In this document: piece after piece, positions 40,712 through 51,798 of the stretch | How the letters are laid out: each line of letters opens with the position of its first letter | Position numbering within the stretch: the first letter of the stretch is position 1 | Assembly: GCF_022129445.1 (NCBI RefSeq) | Contig: NZ_JADQAQ010000014.1 | Coordinates: 19,601 to 83,600 of the forward strand | Direction: 5' to 3' | Source: Photobacterium sp. Ph5 | Lineage (GTDB): Bacteria > Pseudomonadota > Gammaproteobacteria > Enterobacterales > Vibrionaceae | DNA length: 64,000 nucleotides | The notes under the pieces: generated by a model | Told to the model about the DNA's origin: nothing | Database searches by the model: none | Seen by the model: only the letters and a program-made list of their open reading frames with translations | Made by a program: the position numbers and the translations under genes

Positions 40712-41008
40712 ATGAATCTAAGCACCAAACAAAAGCAGTTCCTAAAAGGTCTTGCTCACAATCTAAAACCTGTTGTACTTATGGGTGCAAACGGCCTAAC
40801 AGAAGCTGTATTGGCTGAAATTGAAATTGCACTTAACCATCATGAATTGATCAAAGTTAAGGTTGCTACTGAAGATCGTGAAACTAAAGTTTTAATCGTC
40901 GACGCTATTGTTCGCGAAACTAAAGCTGAAAAAGTGCAGGTTATCGGTAAAACGTTAGTTCTTTACCGCCAGAGTGAAGATCGTAAAATCGAGCTTCCTC
41001 GCAAATAA
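40712..41008 (+). CDS. yhbY: YhbY, CRM-domain ribosome assembly RNA-binding protein
   Basis: A 98-residue protein consisting of a single CRM domain (an ancient pre-50S-binding fold). The hallmark GxxG-type loop is seen in LMGANGLTE, and the sequence follows E. coli YhbY (97) almost throughout. The frame is open from an ATG at 40658, but 40712 matches the family start (MNLSTKQKQFLKGLAH). It is divergent from rlmE, another 50S maturation gene. Confidence 0.95.
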   Translation: MNLSTKQKQFLKGLAHNLKPVVLMGANGLTEAVLAEIEIALNHHELIKVKVATEDRETKVLIVDAIVRETKAEKVQVIGKTLVLYRQSEDRKIELPRK

Positions 41009-41035
41009 AAAAGGCCGCCTAGCGGCCTTTTTTAT
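41006..41035. terminator. Bidirectional terminator between yhbY and greA
   Basis: AAAAGGCCGC-CTA-GCGGCCTTTT stem with A-run and T-run; it begins at the yhbY stop codon. Confidence 0.92.
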
Positions 41036-41131
41036 ATCTACTATTAATACAAAAAAATGCATTAATTGCTAATCGATATCACCTATTTTAGTGATTATAT
41101 TTTCTGATGAATATAATCATCATTGAAATTA

Positions 41132-41605
41132 TTAGATGTATTTCACTTCTACAATTTCAAACTCTTTTTGACCGCCAGGCGTGGTAATCGCGACCTCATC
41201 ACCTTCCATCTTACCGATCAAACCACGTGCAATTGGTGAATTCACTGAAATTAAGTTTTCCTTAATATTCGCTTCATCATCACCCACGATACAGTATGTA
41301 ACTTCATTATCGGTATCTAAATCTAGCAAAGTGATTGTAGTACCAAAAATCACTTTGCCTGTATTTGGCATAGTTGTTACATCAATAATTTGAGCAACAG
41401 ATAGTTTGTATTCAATGTCACGAATTTGCGCTTCACAAATACCTTGTTCTTCACGAGCCGCATGGTATTCCGCATTTTCTTTTAAGTCGCCAAGCTCACG
41501 TGCTTCTGCGATCGCCTGAGAAATAAGAGGGCGACGCTTCAACAATACTTCAAGTTCACTACGTAGCTTTTGTTCGCCACGTACAGTCATTGGCACTTTT
41601 TCCAT
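41132..41605 (-). CDS. greA: Transcript cleavage factor GreA
   Basis: A 157-residue factor that enters the RNA polymerase secondary channel and stimulates cleavage of backtracked RNA. The N-terminal coiled coil carries the acidic tip ([17 protein letters not shown], with D and E at residues about 41-44), and the C-terminal FKBP-like domain follows. Its leader holds an early terminator right at a strong promoter (41653-41720), which suggests attenuation. Confidence 0.98.
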   Translation of the reverse strand: MEKVPMTVRGEQKLRSELEVLLKRRPLISQAIAEARELGDLKENAEYHAAREEQGICEAQIRDIEYKLSVAQIIDVTTMPNTGKVIFGTTITLLDLDTDNEVTYCIVGDDEANIKENLISVNSPIARGLIGKMEGDEVAITTPGGQKEFEIVEVKYI

Positions 41606-41652
41606 AAATAAATTACCTCAATAACCTGATAGCGCACGCCAATTTCAGGTAA

Positions 41653-41690
41653 TAAAAAAGTTAGCCCAATCATGATTGGGCTAACAGAGT
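41653..41690 (-). terminator. Early terminator in the greA leader (GraL-like short RNA)
   Basis: Perfect 11-bp stem GTTAGCCCAAT/ATTGGGCTAAC with a four-base loop (41660-41685), followed on the minus strand by CTTTTTTATT-type residues. It lies between the greA promoter and greA, so most initiations should yield an RNA of about 35 bases. E. coli greA makes comparable short leader RNAs called GraL. Confidence 0.82.
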
Positions 41691-41691
41691 A

Positions 41692-41720
41692 TATATAACG
41701 ATGTATTTCATTTTAAACAA
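41692..41720 (-). promoter_or_regulatory. greA promoter
   Basis: On the minus strand TTGTTT (41720-41715), a 17-base spacer and TATATA (41697-41692). The expected start, about seven bases on, coincides with the first base of the terminator stem. Confidence 0.65.
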
Positions 41721-42129
41721 AGATGAACAAGAGATCATCCTCGTTACGTCATTAATCTGTTTTTCGTTTTAACTAACGGTTAAAACAATGAATATGATCA
41801 AAATACTATATCAATAATTCATAATAACAAATCAATAGTTAAAACATTCACTATAAGAATAATTATTTTTCTTATCACCTTTTTTCTATTGAGAAAAGTT
41901 ATAACCTCACACTTCACCAACATTTATACAAATATTCACTCAGATACTTTTCGCTGATTACCTAAATACAACTAAAAAATAAAATTAATTTAGAACTTTT
42001 ACTGATTGATATAACACATTGATTAAAATAAAAATAAAAGCTAAAAAAAACAAAAAACCAATACCAGTGAGGTATTTTTCAGTTTTTTTTACTAACATAA
42101 ATCAGTAGACACAAGTAAAAAGAACACCA

Positions 42130-42150
42130 TGCATTTGGCATAGAAATGCA
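42130..42150 (+). other. Stem-loop in the ompU leader
   Basis: Perfect 7-bp TGCATTT/AAATGCA arms around a seven-base loop, ending 30 bases before the start codon. If it lies at or near the RNA 5' end it could stabilise the message, as the ompA leader stem does. It leaves the AAGGA ribosome site free. Confidence 0.45.
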
Positions 42151-42180
42151 ACACATAAAAATTCAAAAAAGGATTCGGCA

Positions 42181-43281
42181 ATGAACAAGCACCTTATTGC
42201 TTTAGCAGTAGCAGCAGCAACTCTATCTGGCGCAGCATCAGCAGCAACAGTTTACTCAGATGACACATCTTCTCTATCTGTTGGTGGCCGTATTGAAGCA
42301 ACTGGCGTTCTTCAACAACAAGCAGACAGCAACAAAGATAACGCAGATCCAACAAAGGTAAAAGCTTCAAATGAAGTTGTTGATATGTCTCGTGCACGTG
42401 TAAACATCGGCGCAAAAACACAAATTGCTGATGGCGTTCAAGGTATTGGCTTCTTTGAAAAAGAATTCCACAGCAACACAGACGCATCACCTGCAGGTCG
42501 TGGTGCTGACGAAACTCGTTACGTATATGCTGGTGTGAACAGCGATCAATACGGTCAACTTGTTTACGGTAAAGCTGACGGCTCTCTAGGTATGCTAACT
42601 GATTTCACTGATATCATGGCATACGCTGGTTCTGTCGTTGGTGGCACTAAACTTGATGTAGCAGACCGCACAAATAACAACCTAGCATACGCAGGTACGT
42701 TTGGTGATCTAACATTCAAAGCGAACTATGTTTTCGCTGGATCTGCTTACAACAAACAAACACACGAAAAAACAGACATTCACGGTTTCTCAACAGGTGC
42801 AGTATACAAAGTAGCTGATACAGGTCTTGCACTAGGTCTTGGTTACGGCGAGCAACGTGGTCAGATTAAAAACGAAAAGGGCTATATCATTAGTGATTCA
42901 CACAATGATCGTGCCGAGCAAACTTTCGCAGTAGCGTCTTACACTATGGGCGACCTATACTTCGGTGGCCTTTACAAGTACGGTCGTCGTGATGCTCTTA
43001 GCAACGATGACAAACTAACTGACTCTCAAGGTTACGAATTCGCAGCAGCATACACTATGGGTAAAACTGTATTTACTACAACATACGGCTTTATGAAAGA
43101 TGAAAAAGCTCATAACGAATACGATGAGCTAGCAAACGCTGTATCTGTTGACGGTACTTACTACTTCAACAGCAACTTCCGCACTTACGCTTCTTACACA
43201 TTCAACATGCTTGATAAGAACAAAGTAGGTAAAGTAGCAGCATCTGACCAATTCGTTCTAGGTGCACGTTACGACTTCTAA
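42181..43281 (+). CDS. ompU: OmpU-type general porin
   Basis: A 366-residue outer-membrane porin. The signal peptide MNKHLIALAVAAATLSGAASA is followed by a mature N-terminus ATVYSDD; alternating beta strands run to the C-terminal aromatic ARYDF that directs BAM insertion. Trimeric porins of this family pass small solutes. Location between greA and dacB is that of ompU in Vibrio cholerae; Photobacterium porins of the same family are also called OmpH or OmpL, so the symbol rests on synteny. AAGGA sits eight bases before the ATG. Codon choice is narrow (for example CTA/GCA/GGT), as expected for a very highly expressed gene. Confidence 0.88.
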   Translation: MNKHLIALAVAAATLSGAASAATVYSDDTSSLSVGGRIEATGVLQQQADSNKDNADPTKVKASNEVVDMSRARVNIGAKTQIADGVQGIGFFEKEFHSNTDASPAGRGADETRYVYAGVNSDQYGQLVYGKADGSLGMLTDFTDIMAYAGSVVGGTKLDVADRTNNNLAYAGTFGDLTFKANYVFAGSAYNKQTHEKTDIHGFSTGAVYKVADTGLALGLGYGEQRGQIKNEKGYIISDSHNDRAEQTFAVASYTMGDLYFGGLYKYGRRDALSNDDKLTDSQGYEFAAAYTMGKTVFTTTYGFMKDEKAHNEYDELANAVSVDGTYYFNSNFRTYASYTFNMLDKNKVGKVAASDQFVLGARYDF

Positions 43282-43305
43282 TCCTTGCGATTAAAGTAGA
43301 ACAGA

Positions 43306-43338
43306 TGAAGCGTCGACTTAGGTCGGCGCTTTTTTATT
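43306..43338 (+). terminator. Terminator after ompU
   Basis: AAGCGTCGA/TCGGCGCTT imperfect stem with a short loop and a T-run. Confidence 0.85.
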
Positions 43339-43441
43339 AGTTTTGTGTCATTTTTTAGTATTTATTTTCTCTCTCTTTTTACCCTCTCTCATATAAACGT
43401 TATGATTAAGGTCTATCTCTTAACCAAGATTATGCCTTGAT

Positions 43442-44845
43442 ATGTTTAAAAAACTGCTTTACTCCGCATTAATTGCGTCGAGCTTTTCTTCTTTCGCTGC
43501 GTTCTCACCTCAGCAAGCTATCGAACATCTCCCTAAAGGGAGTGATGTCGCGCTTCTCATTGTTAACCCAGCCACCAACAAAGTTATATACGATAAACGC
43601 GCAGACGAATTACAAGCACCTGCAAGTACACAGAAAACAATCACTGCGCTTGCTGCAAAGCTATATCTTGGTAATAACTTCCGTTTTGATACTTACCTTG
43701 AAACGAAAGGTAATGATGTCATTTTAAAATTTAATGGTGACCCAACACTTAAACGCAGTGATATAGCCAATTTGCTTCGCCAGCTAAAACAGCAAGGTCT
43801 AACTACAATTAAAGGTAATCTGTACTTAAACGGTGGGCATTTTACTGGCTATGAACGTGCTATTGGTTGGCCTTGGGATATTTTAGGATCTTGTTACAGT
43901 GCACCATCAAGTAGTATCAGCTTAGAGCACAATTGTGTTCAAGGTGCGTTATACAGCAATAAAGCATTTGGTGATGTAACACGCGTAAATGTACCTAGCC
44001 ACCAGCCAATTAAGGCACAAACCTCAGCCATTGTGGTTTCCAAAGCTCAACAAAAAGAGCAACACTGTCAGCTATCAATGACCTCCAATGATCGCAATAT
44101 GTACCAAATCAGTGGCTGTATACAGCCTCGTAAAGAGCCTCTACCACTTAAATTTGCGGTACAAAACACCACCTTGTATTCAACCGCGATTATTCAACAA
44201 GAGCTTAAGCGTGCAGGTATAAAATTAAACGGTAAGGTGCTTCGTAACGATAAAATTAACGGAAAAATCATCGCAACACACCGTTCAGCACCACTATCAA
44301 CGCTACTTGATATTATGTTGAAACGATCTGATAACTTATTTGCCGATAACATTGCCAAAACGATTGGTGCAAAGTATTACAACCAAGCAGGTAGCTACAC
44401 CAACGGAATTGAAGCAATCAAAGCGATACTAAAAGATAAAGCAGGTATCGATCTTTCTGATACCGTAATGGTAGATGGCTCAGGCTTATCCCGCAATAAC
44501 CGCTTAACAGCAAGTGACTTAATGAAAGTGGTGACTTACATTTACCGTCATCCACAGCTTGGGTTAATGAATGATCTACCAGTATCAGGTAAAAGTGGCA
44601 CATTACAGTACCGTCGCAGCCTTCGTGATGTTCCGTTAAAAGGTAAGGTTATTGCTAAAAGTGGCTCTTTATTCGGAACCTATAACCTTGCAGGTGTGAT
44701 TAAAACCCACAACGGTAAACCACTACTCTTTGTACAGTTAGTAACTAATTACTATCCACACATGCATGACGGTGAAAAAGCAGCATTACCGCCTATTTAC
44801 CAATTTGAAAAGCAACTTTATAACTCTCTCTATAAAAGCTACTAA
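43442..44845 (+). CDS. dacB: D-alanyl-D-alanine carboxypeptidase/endopeptidase PBP4
   Basis: A 467-residue class C penicillin-binding protein with an N-terminal signal peptide (cleavage near FAAFS at about residue 20). The three active-site motifs are S62-T-Q-K65, SDN in KRSDNLFADN, and KSGT in SGKSGTLQYR, at E. coli-like positions. The enzyme cleaves peptide crosslinks and terminal D-alanine in the periplasm. It stands alone between two terminators. Confidence 0.95.
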   Translation: MFKKLLYSALIASSFSSFAAFSPQQAIEHLPKGSDVALLIVNPATNKVIYDKRADELQAPASTQKTITALAAKLYLGNNFRFDTYLETKGNDVILKFNGDPTLKRSDIANLLRQLKQQGLTTIKGNLYLNGGHFTGYERAIGWPWDILGSCYSAPSSSISLEHNCVQGALYSNKAFGDVTRVNVPSHQPIKAQTSAIVVSKAQQKEQHCQLSMTSNDRNMYQISGCIQPRKEPLPLKFAVQNTTLYSTAIIQQELKRAGIKLNGKVLRNDKINGKIIATHRSAPLSTLLDIMLKRSDNLFADNIAKTIGAKYYNQAGSYTNGIEAIKAILKDKAGIDLSDTVMVDGSGLSRNNRLTASDLMKVVTYIYRHPQLGLMNDLPVSGKSGTLQYRRSLRDVPLKGKVIAKSGSLFGTYNLAGVIKTHNGKPLLFVQLVTNYYPHMHDGEKAALPPIYQFEKQLYNSLYKSY

Positions 44846-44861
44846 ATAATACGCTCTATAA

Positions 44862-44899
44862 AACAAAAGCCACTATAGCGTACCTATAGTGACTTTTTT
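44862..44899 (+). terminator. Terminator after dacB
   Basis: GCCACTATAG/CTATAGTGAC stem with a five-base loop and six T residues. Confidence 0.88.
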
Positions 44900-44915
44900 A
44901 ATAACAATGCCCCGT

Positions 44916-44940
44916 CCTAAAGTGTGCTTACACATTTAGG
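44916..44940. repeat. CCTAAA(G)TGTG/CACATTTAGG dyad
   Basis: A near-perfect inverted repeat with one bulged G and a four-base centre, sitting between the dacB and carB terminators. It lacks a T-run and its role is unknown. Confidence 0.35.
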
Positions 44941-44952
44941 GCAGACATACCA

Positions 44953-44985
44953 ATAAAAAAGCCGAACGTTAACGTTCGGCTTTTC
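44953..44985 (-). terminator. Terminator after carB
   Basis: GCCGAACGTT/AACGTTCGGC stem, followed on the minus strand by seven T residues. Confidence 0.92.
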
Positions 44986-45008
44986 ATTTAGTTAGTAGCT
45001 AGTAATAC

Positions 45009-48000
45009 TTATTTAATACGTGCGTGAAGCTCTTGAATTGAAGACACTGTATTACGGTCATCCGCAGTATGTCCCATACACGTTGCAAATCCCGCATTTA
45101 GGGTTGTGGTGTAGTTAACTTTTTCAGCTAACGCACCACGACGAAGTAGTTTTGAATCTTCAATCGCTTGACGACCCGATGCAGTATTTACAATGTAGGT
45201 GTATTCATTATTCTTGATACGGTCAAGAATATGAGGACGACCTTCATGTACTTTGTTCACTAAACGTGGGTTAATGCCAGCTTCACCAAGAATAACGGCT
45301 GTACCGTGTGTTGCATCTAATTGGTAGCCAAGCTTAATTAGCTTAGAAGCTAAATCAACCACGCGTTGCTTATCACCTTCACGAACAGATAATAGCGCAC
45401 GACCACCTTCAGGGTATTCTTTACCACAACCTAATTCAGCTTTAGCGAATGCTTCAGCGAACGTATTACCGATCCCCATAACTTCACCTGTTGAGCGCAT
45501 TTCAGGGCCTAACAGTGGATCAACACCAGGGAACTTGTTAAACGGTAGTACTACTTCTTTCACAGAGTAATACGGAGGAATAATTTCCTTGGTAAAGCCT
45601 TGTGATTCAAGTGATTGACCAGCCATTACACGCGCAGCAATTTTCGCCAGCGGTGCACCTGTCGCTTTAGATACGAACGGTACGGTACGTGCAGCACGAG
45701 GGTTAACCTCGATAAGGTACACTTCGTTATCTTTTACTGCGAACTGGGTATTCATCAATCCACGAACACCTAATTCAAACGCAAGGTTCTTCACTTGCTC
45801 ACGCATCACATCTTGGATTTCTTGGCTTAGCGTATAAGCAGGTAGTGAACATGCAGAATCACCTGAGTGAACACCTGCTTGCTCGATATGCTCCATGATA
45901 CCGCCAATTACCACTTGCTCACCGTCACAAATTGCATCAACGTCTACTTCAACCGCATCATCTAAGAAACGATCGAGTAGTACTGGTGATTCATTTGAAA
46001 CACTCACGGCTTCGTTAAAGTAGCGACGTAAGTCTTGCTCGTCGTAAACAATTTCCATTGCTCGACCGCCAAGCACGTAAGATGGACGCACCACTAATGG
46101 GTAACCAATGTCACGCGACTTCTCAATCGCTTGCTCCATCGTTGTTACCGTTGCATTTTCTGGTTGTAGTAGCCCTAAACGGTCAACTGCTTGTTGGAAA
46201 CGCTCACGATCTTCTGCGCGGTCAATCGCATCTGGGCTCGTACCGATAATCGGTACACCTGCCGCTTCTAATGCACGAGCGAGTTTCAGTGGTGTTTGTC
46301 CACCATACTGAACAATCACACCTTTTGGCTTTTCAACACGGGCGATAGCCAGTACATCTTCAAGCGTTACAGGCTCGAAGTACAGACGATCTGATGTGTC
46401 ATAGTCAGTTGATACTGTCTCTGGGTTACAGTTAACCATGATAGTTTCATAACCGTCTTCACGCAGTGCTAGTGATGCATGAACACAACAGTAGTCAAAC
46501 TCGATACCTTGACCGATACGGTTTGGACCACCGCCCAATACCATAATTTTATCTTTATCTGTTGGGTTTGATTCACATTCTTCATCGTATGATGAGTACA
46601 TGTAAGCGGTATCTGATGCGAACTCAGCCGCACACGTATCTACACGCTTGTAGACAGGATGAATGTCAAACTGATCACGTAGTTTGCGAATTTCACCTTC
46701 GCCAACTCCCAACAATTTAGCAAGACGCGCATCAGCAAAACCTTTACGCTTAAGTTTGCGTAATACGTCTGCATTAAGACCAGCAAAACCGGCAGTTTTC
46801 ACTTGCTCTTCAAGCTTGATGATTTCTTCGATTTGTACCAAGAACCAACGGTCAATGTTAGTTAGGTTGAAAATACCATCAACCGACATGCCTGCACGGA
46901 AGGCATCACCGATATACCAAATACGCTCAGCACCCGCTTCTTTCAGTTCGTGACGGATCTTGCTCATCGCGTTTGGATCGTCAAGATCGACCATCTCATC
47001 AAAACCGTTCGCACCAACTTCCAAACCACGCAGTGCTTTATGTAATGATTCTTGTTGGTTACGACCAATCGCCATTACCTCACCGACCGACTTCATCTGT
47101 GTCGTTAGACGATCGTTAGCACCAGCAAATTTCTCGAAGTTAAAGCGAGGGATTTTCGTTACGACATAATCAATGGTTGGTTCAAATGATGCAGGTGTTG
47201 CACCACCTGTGATGTCATTCATCAGTTCATCAAGCGTGAAGCCAATCGCCAGTTTTGCCGCAATTTTTGCAATCGGGAAGCCTGTTGCTTTTGATGCTAA
47301 TGCCGATGAACGAGATACACGAGGGTTCATCTCGATGATAACCATACGGCCATCTTTAGGGTTGATACCAAACTGTACGTTTGAACCACCCGTTTCAACA
47401 CCAATTTCACGCAGTACTGCAAGCGATGCATTACGCATTAATTGGTATTCTTTATCTGTTAGCGTTTGCGCAGGTGCTACTGTAATTGAGTCACCGGTGT
47501 GAATACCCATTGGATCGAAGTTTTCAATCGCACACACAATGATACAGTTGTCGTTCTTATCACGAACCACTTCCATCTCATATTCTTTCCAACCAATCAG
47601 TGATTCATCAATCAGTAATTCATTGGTTGGTGATAAATCGATACCACGCGAACAAATCTCTTCAAATTCTTCTTTATTGTATGCAATACCACCACCTGTA
47701 CCACCCATAGTAAATGATGGGCGAATGATACAAGGGAAGCCAACCATATCTAGAACTTTATAAGCTTCTTCCATCGTTGTTGCTGTATCGGCACGAGGAC
47801 ACTCAAGACCAATAGATTTCATTGCTTTGTCAAAACGAGATCGGTTTTCAGCTTTATCAATTGCATCAGCTGTTGCACCAATCATTTCAACATTGAATTC
47901 TTTTAATACGCCATATTTTTCAAGATCTAACGCACAGTTCAGTGCTGTTTGTCCGCCCATTGTCGGCAATACTGCATCAGGACGTTCTTTTTCAATGATC

Positions 48001-48227
48001 TTGCGTACAACTTCCCAGTGAATTGGCTCGATATACGTTGCATCAGCCATATCAGGATCAGTCATGATAGTTGCTGGGTTTGAGTTTACCAGAATAACGC
48101 GGTAACCCTCTTCACGCAGAGCTTTACATGCTTGTGCTCCTGAATAGTCAAACTCACACGCTTGACCGATAACAATCGGACCAGCACCTAAGATTAATAC
48201 ACTTTTAATGTCAGTACGTTTTGGCAT
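45009..48227 (-). CDS. carB: Carbamoyl-phosphate synthase large subunit
   Basis: A 1072-residue subunit that makes carbamoyl phosphate from ammonia, bicarbonate and two ATP, feeding arginine and pyrimidine synthesis. Two homologous ATP-grasp halves are visible ([13 protein letters not shown] and [12 protein letters not shown], with the paired [12 protein letters not shown] and [12 protein letters not shown] segments), then the MGS-like allosteric domain from about residue 935. It is one codon shorter than E. coli CarB (1073). The start lies 16 bases after carA. Confidence 0.98.
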   Translation of the reverse strand: MPKRTDIKSVLILGAGPIVIGQACEFDYSGAQACKALREEGYRVILVNSNPATIMTDPDMADATYIEPIHWEVVRKIIEKERPDAVLPTMGGQTALNCALDLEKYGVLKEFNVEMIGATADAIDKAENRSRFDKAMKSIGLECPRADTATTMEEAYKVLDMVGFPCIIRPSFTMGGTGGGIAYNKEEFEEICSRGIDLSPTNELLIDESLIGWKEYEMEVVRDKNDNCIIVCAIENFDPMGIHTGDSITVAPAQTLTDKEYQLMRNASLAVLREIGVETGGSNVQFGINPKDGRMVIIEMNPRVSRSSALASKATGFPIAKIAAKLAIGFTLDELMNDITGGATPASFEPTIDYVVTKIPRFNFEKFAGANDRLTTQMKSVGEVMAIGRNQQESLHKALRGLEVGANGFDEMVDLDDPNAMSKIRHELKEAGAERIWYIGDAFRAGMSVDGIFNLTNIDRWFLVQIEEIIKLEEQVKTAGFAGLNADVLRKLKRKGFADARLAKLLGVGEGEIRKLRDQFDIHPVYKRVDTCAAEFASDTAYMYSSYDEECESNPTDKDKIMVLGGGPNRIGQGIEFDYCCVHASLALREDGYETIMVNCNPETVSTDYDTSDRLYFEPVTLEDVLAIARVEKPKGVIVQYGGQTPLKLARALEAAGVPIIGTSPDAIDRAEDRERFQQAVDRLGLLQPENATVTTMEQAIEKSRDIGYPLVVRPSYVLGGRAMEIVYDEQDLRRYFNEAVSVSNESPVLLDRFLDDAVEVDVDAICDGEQVVIGGIMEHIEQAGVHSGDSACSLPAYTLSQEIQDVMREQVKNLAFELGVRGLMNTQFAVKDNEVYLIEVNPRAARTVPFVSKATGAPLAKIAARVMAGQSLESQGFTKEIIPPYYSVKEVVLPFNKFPGVDPLLGPEMRSTGEVMGIGNTFAEAFAKAELGCGKEYPEGGRALLSVREGDKQRVVDLASKLIKLGYQLDATHGTAVILGEAGINPRLVNKVHEGRPHILDRIKNNEYTYIVNTASGRQAIEDSKLLRRGALAEKVNYTTTLNAGFATCMGHTADDRNTVSSIQELHARIK

Positions 48228-48243
48228 TTTTTCTACTCCCGGC

Positions 48244-49383
48244 TTAGGCGCTGTGTTTCTTAATTAATTCGATAAAGTGATCAAATAATGGTGCTGCATC
48301 ATGTGGACCAGGACTCGCTTCTGGGTGGCCTTGGAAACTAAATGCAGGCTTATCGGTACGATGGATACCTTGCAGAGAGCCATCAAACAGGGATTTATGT
48401 GTTGCTCGTAAATTTTCTGGTAACGTTGCTTCATCAGCAGCAAAACCGTGGTTCTGACTGGTGATCATCACCACATCACGTTCTAAATCTTTAACTGGGT
48501 GGTTTGCACCGTGGTGACCAAACTTCATTTTTACTGTTTTAGCACCACTTGCTAATGCAAGAATTTGGTGACCTAAACAAATACCAAAAATTGGAATGTT
48601 TTTATCGAGGAATGTTTTTGTTGCTTCAATTGCGTAAGTACATGGCTCTGGGTCGCCAGGGCCATTTGATAAAAATACGCCATCTGGGTTTAACGCCAGT
48701 ACGTCTTCTGCTGACGTTTGTGCCGGAACAACCGTTAAACGACAACCACGATCAACAAGCATACGTAAGATATTACGTTTAGCACCAAAATCATAAGCCA
48801 CTACATGATAAGGCAGTTCGCTATCTTCTTGTGCTTCAGGTAAACCATTCTCTAATGTCCAAGAACCTTGCTTCCAGCTATATGTTTCGCTTGTTGTCAC
48901 TTCTTTCGCTAAATCCATGCCTTTCAGACCCGGAAACGCTTTCGCTTGCTCAAGAGCAAAACCTTCATCAATGTTGTTACCTGCGATGATACAACCGTTT
49001 TGCGCACCTTTTTCACGAAGAATACGGGTTAGCTTACGAGTATCGATATCAGCGATACCAACAATATTTTGTGATTTTAGGTAGTCAGAAAGAGATTGTT
49101 CAGAGCGGAAGTTTGAAGCGATAAGAGGGAGATCACGAATAACCAGACCTTGTGCATGAATAGCTGTGGATTCTTCGTCTTCGGTATTAGTACCGGTATT
49201 GCCAATATGGGGATAAGTAAGGGTAACGATCTGTTGTGAGTAGGAAGGGTCAGTGAGAATTTCCTGATACCCCGTCATCGAAGTATTAAAAACGACTTCA
49301 CCAACGGCCGAACCATCTGCTCCAATGGACACGCCGCGGAACACTGTCCCATCTTCAAGGACTAATAGCGCAGATTTGCTCAA
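48244..49383 (-). CDS. carA: Carbamoyl-phosphate synthase small subunit
   Basis: A 379-residue glutaminase subunit that delivers ammonia to CarB. The GATase cysteine is in GICLGHQ and the later His/Glu in [14 protein letters not shown]. The start is taken as the TTG at 49383, which follows a strong GGAGG site and gives [13 protein letters not shown], the family start; a TTG four codons upstream overlaps that site. E. coli carA is also described with a TTG start. A near-consensus promoter and a PurR-like box lie upstream. Confidence 0.96.
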   Translation of the reverse strand: MSKSALLVLEDGTVFRGVSIGADGSAVGEVVFNTSMTGYQEILTDPSYSQQIVTLTYPHIGNTGTNTEDEESTAIHAQGLVIRDLPLIASNFRSEQSLSDYLKSQNIVGIADIDTRKLTRILREKGAQNGCIIAGNNIDEGFALEQAKAFPGLKGMDLAKEVTTSETYSWKQGSWTLENGLPEAQEDSELPYHVVAYDFGAKRNILRMLVDRGCRLTVVPAQTSAEDVLALNPDGVFLSNGPGDPEPCTYAIEATKTFLDKNIPIFGICLGHQILALASGAKTVKMKFGHHGANHPVKDLERDVVMITSQNHGFAADEATLPENLRATHKSLFDGSLQGIHRTDKPAFSFQGHPEASPGPHDAAPLFDHFIELIKKHSA

Positions 49384-49491
49384 GACAACCTCCAATTAAA
49401 TAAAAATGCAATTAAAACAGATAAAGTTGCAATTACCCATTCCTTTTAATATCAAAAACCACGTCTTACTGATTTTTGACAAATTGCGCAA

Positions 49492-49520
49492 ATTCTATTG
49501 ATCACTTAGCAATCTGTCAA
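49492..49520 (-). promoter_or_regulatory. carA promoter
   Basis: On the minus strand a perfect TTGACA (49520-49515), a 17-base spacer and TAGAAT (49497-49492), giving a start near 49485 and a leader of about 100 bases. Confidence 0.8.
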
Positions 49521-49634
49521 CATAAGACAAAAAATAAATTTAATAAATAACTCCTTCAACACAATTAAGCATCCTAAATGCGAAAATAACATGTTTAGTG
49601 GTCTTTTTTAGTATCAATATCAAACCGAATTAGC

Positions 49635-49650
49635 ACGTAATCGTTTGCAA
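49635..49650. promoter_or_regulatory. PurR box candidate upstream of carA
   Basis: ACGTAATCGTTTGCAA agrees with the PurR consensus ACGCAAACGTTTGCGT at 12 of 16 positions, including the central CG. It lies about 150 bases upstream of the predicted carA start point, near the distance known for PurR at E. coli carAB. Confidence 0.5.
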
Positions 49651-49878
49651 TTAACACCAAATAATTAACATAAATAAACGACCACAAAAAAAGCGAAAAA
49701 CAACAGGTAAACAAATATAAATAGCAATCTAAAGCAAAAATAACAACCAACACTGTATTTTACATAGCAAACAAGTAAGCCCTTGTGTGTTATTTGACCG
49801 TCGGAAAAATATCCTCATATAACACAAATTAATTCACCACTATTTGTATTTGAAATATTTATACGCACTTTATTCAGA

Positions 49879-49910
49879 TATAAAAAAACCTGCTGATTAG
49901 CAGGTTTTAT
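49879..49910 (-). terminator. Terminator after dapB
   Basis: AACCTGCT-GATT-AGCAGGTT stem with seven T residues on the minus strand. Confidence 0.9.
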
Positions 49911-49915
49911 CTAAA

Positions 49916-50776
<861 letters not shown>

Positions 50777-50783
50777 TTACAGG

Positions 50784-50818
50784 TGATAAAAAAGCCCCAG
50801 CTTTCACTGAGGCTTATT
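50784..50818 (-). terminator. Terminator after ispH
   Basis: AAGCCTCAG/CTGGGGCTT stem (one mismatch) with a six-base loop and a T-run on the minus strand. Confidence 0.85.
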
Positions 50819-50838
50819 CTGCACAAATCAATACGCTA

Positions 50839-51786
50839 TTAGATATTCTTAACTTGTAACTCTTTTGGTACTTCAAAGAACATATTTTCTTCACGACCTG
50901 ATAGTTCTTCAACATCGGAACCAGTGATTGTCTGAATTTGTTGAATAATTTGATTTACAAGCTCTTCAGGTGCAGATGCCCCCGCGGTTACACCCACTAT
51001 CGATTTATGATCAAACCAACTTGCTTCTATATCTTCAACACAGTCGGTTAAATACCCTGGTGTTCCTAATTTCTCAGATAACTCACGTAAACGATTTGAA
51101 TTTGATGAATTCTTAGAGCCAACCACAATCATCACATCCACAGTTTCAGCCATTTCACGCACAGCATCTTGGCGGTTCTGAGTTGCGTAACAAATATCAT
51201 CTTTACGTGGCCCTTGGATCTCAGGGAACACAACACGCAAGCGATCAATCACATCTGCCGTTTCATCAACAGACAAGGTTGTTTGGCTAACATAATGAAG
51301 ATTAGTTGGATCTTTAACAATTTCTTTTAGTTTATCAACGTCATCGGGTGTTTCAACAAGGTACATTCCCCCTTCTTGATTAGCATACTGCCCCATTGTG
51401 CCTTCCACTTCAGGGTGACCTGCATGACCAATAAGCACAACTTCCATCGCTTTACGGCTGGCACGAGCCACTTCCATATGTACTTTAGTCACCAATGGGC
51501 AAGTTGCATCAAATACGGTTAATTGACGCTGTTTAGACTCATTACGCACCGCTTGTGATACACCATGAGCAGAAAATATAACGATATTGTCGTCAGGTAC
51601 TTCACTGAGCTCTTCAACAAAAATCGCGCCGCGCTGCTTTAGCCCTTCAACAACAAAACGGTTATGTACGACTTCATGACGAACATAAATAGGTGGTTGG
51701 TACATTTCCAACGCGCGATCTACAATACTGATCGCACGATCAACACCAGCACAAAAACCACGCGGGTTTGCGAGTAAGATTTTCAT
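50839..51786 (-). CDS. ispH: 4-hydroxy-3-methylbut-2-enyl diphosphate reductase IspH
   Basis: A 315-residue iron-sulfur enzyme, the last step of the MEP isoprenoid pathway, giving IPP and DMAPP. The cluster cysteines are C12 (RGFCAG), C96 (DATCPLV) and C199 (DICYATQ). Substrate-binding H41, H124 and E126 are present. The ATG at 51786 has an AAGAG site nine bases upstream; two TTG codons directly before it are not needed. Twelve bases separate it from fkpB, which is its operon partner. Confidence 0.97.
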   Translation of the reverse strand: MKILLANPRGFCAGVDRAISIVDRALEMYQPPIYVRHEVVHNRFVVEGLKQRGAIFVEELSEVPDDNIVIFSAHGVSQAVRNESKQRQLTVFDATCPLVTKVHMEVARASRKAMEVVLIGHAGHPEVEGTMGQYANQEGGMYLVETPDDVDKLKEIVKDPTNLHYVSQTTLSVDETADVIDRLRVVFPEIQGPRKDDICYATQNRQDAVREMAETVDVMIVVGSKNSSNSNRLRELSEKLGTPGYLTDCVEDIEASWFDHKSIVGVTAGASAPEELVNQIIQQIQTITGSDVEELSGREENMFFEVPKELQVKNI

Positions 51787-51798
51787 CAACAATTGCTC

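Larger units (their letters stand above)
41606..42180. promoter_or_regulatory. greA/ompU divergent control region
   Basis: A 575-base gene-free, very AT-rich stretch. The left part holds the greA promoter and leader attenuator (41653-41720). The right part, about 41770-42180, should hold the ompU promoter and leader; runs of TAAAA-type sequence around 42020-42050 recall ToxR target sites but are too AT-biased to call. A leader stem is seen at 42130-42150. I see no further gene. Confidence 0.6.
49384..49878 (-). promoter_or_regulatory. carAB control region
   Basis: About 495 AT-rich bases without a gene. It contains a near-consensus promoter (49492-49520), a PurR-like box (49635-49650) and two direct TGCAATTA repeats (49407 and 49429, 22 bases apart) near the leader end that might overlap an arginine-controlled second promoter. 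E. coli carAB has tandem promoters, one controlled by pyrimidines and PurR, the other by ArgR; this region could follow that plan. Bases beyond about 49700 show nothing I can name. Confidence 0.55.

Noticed and set aside
42020..42055. ToxR-type TNAAA repeats upstream of ompU
   Set aside because: The stretch is nearly all A and T, so matches are expected by chance; ToxR control of ompU is known in Vibrio but cannot be read here.
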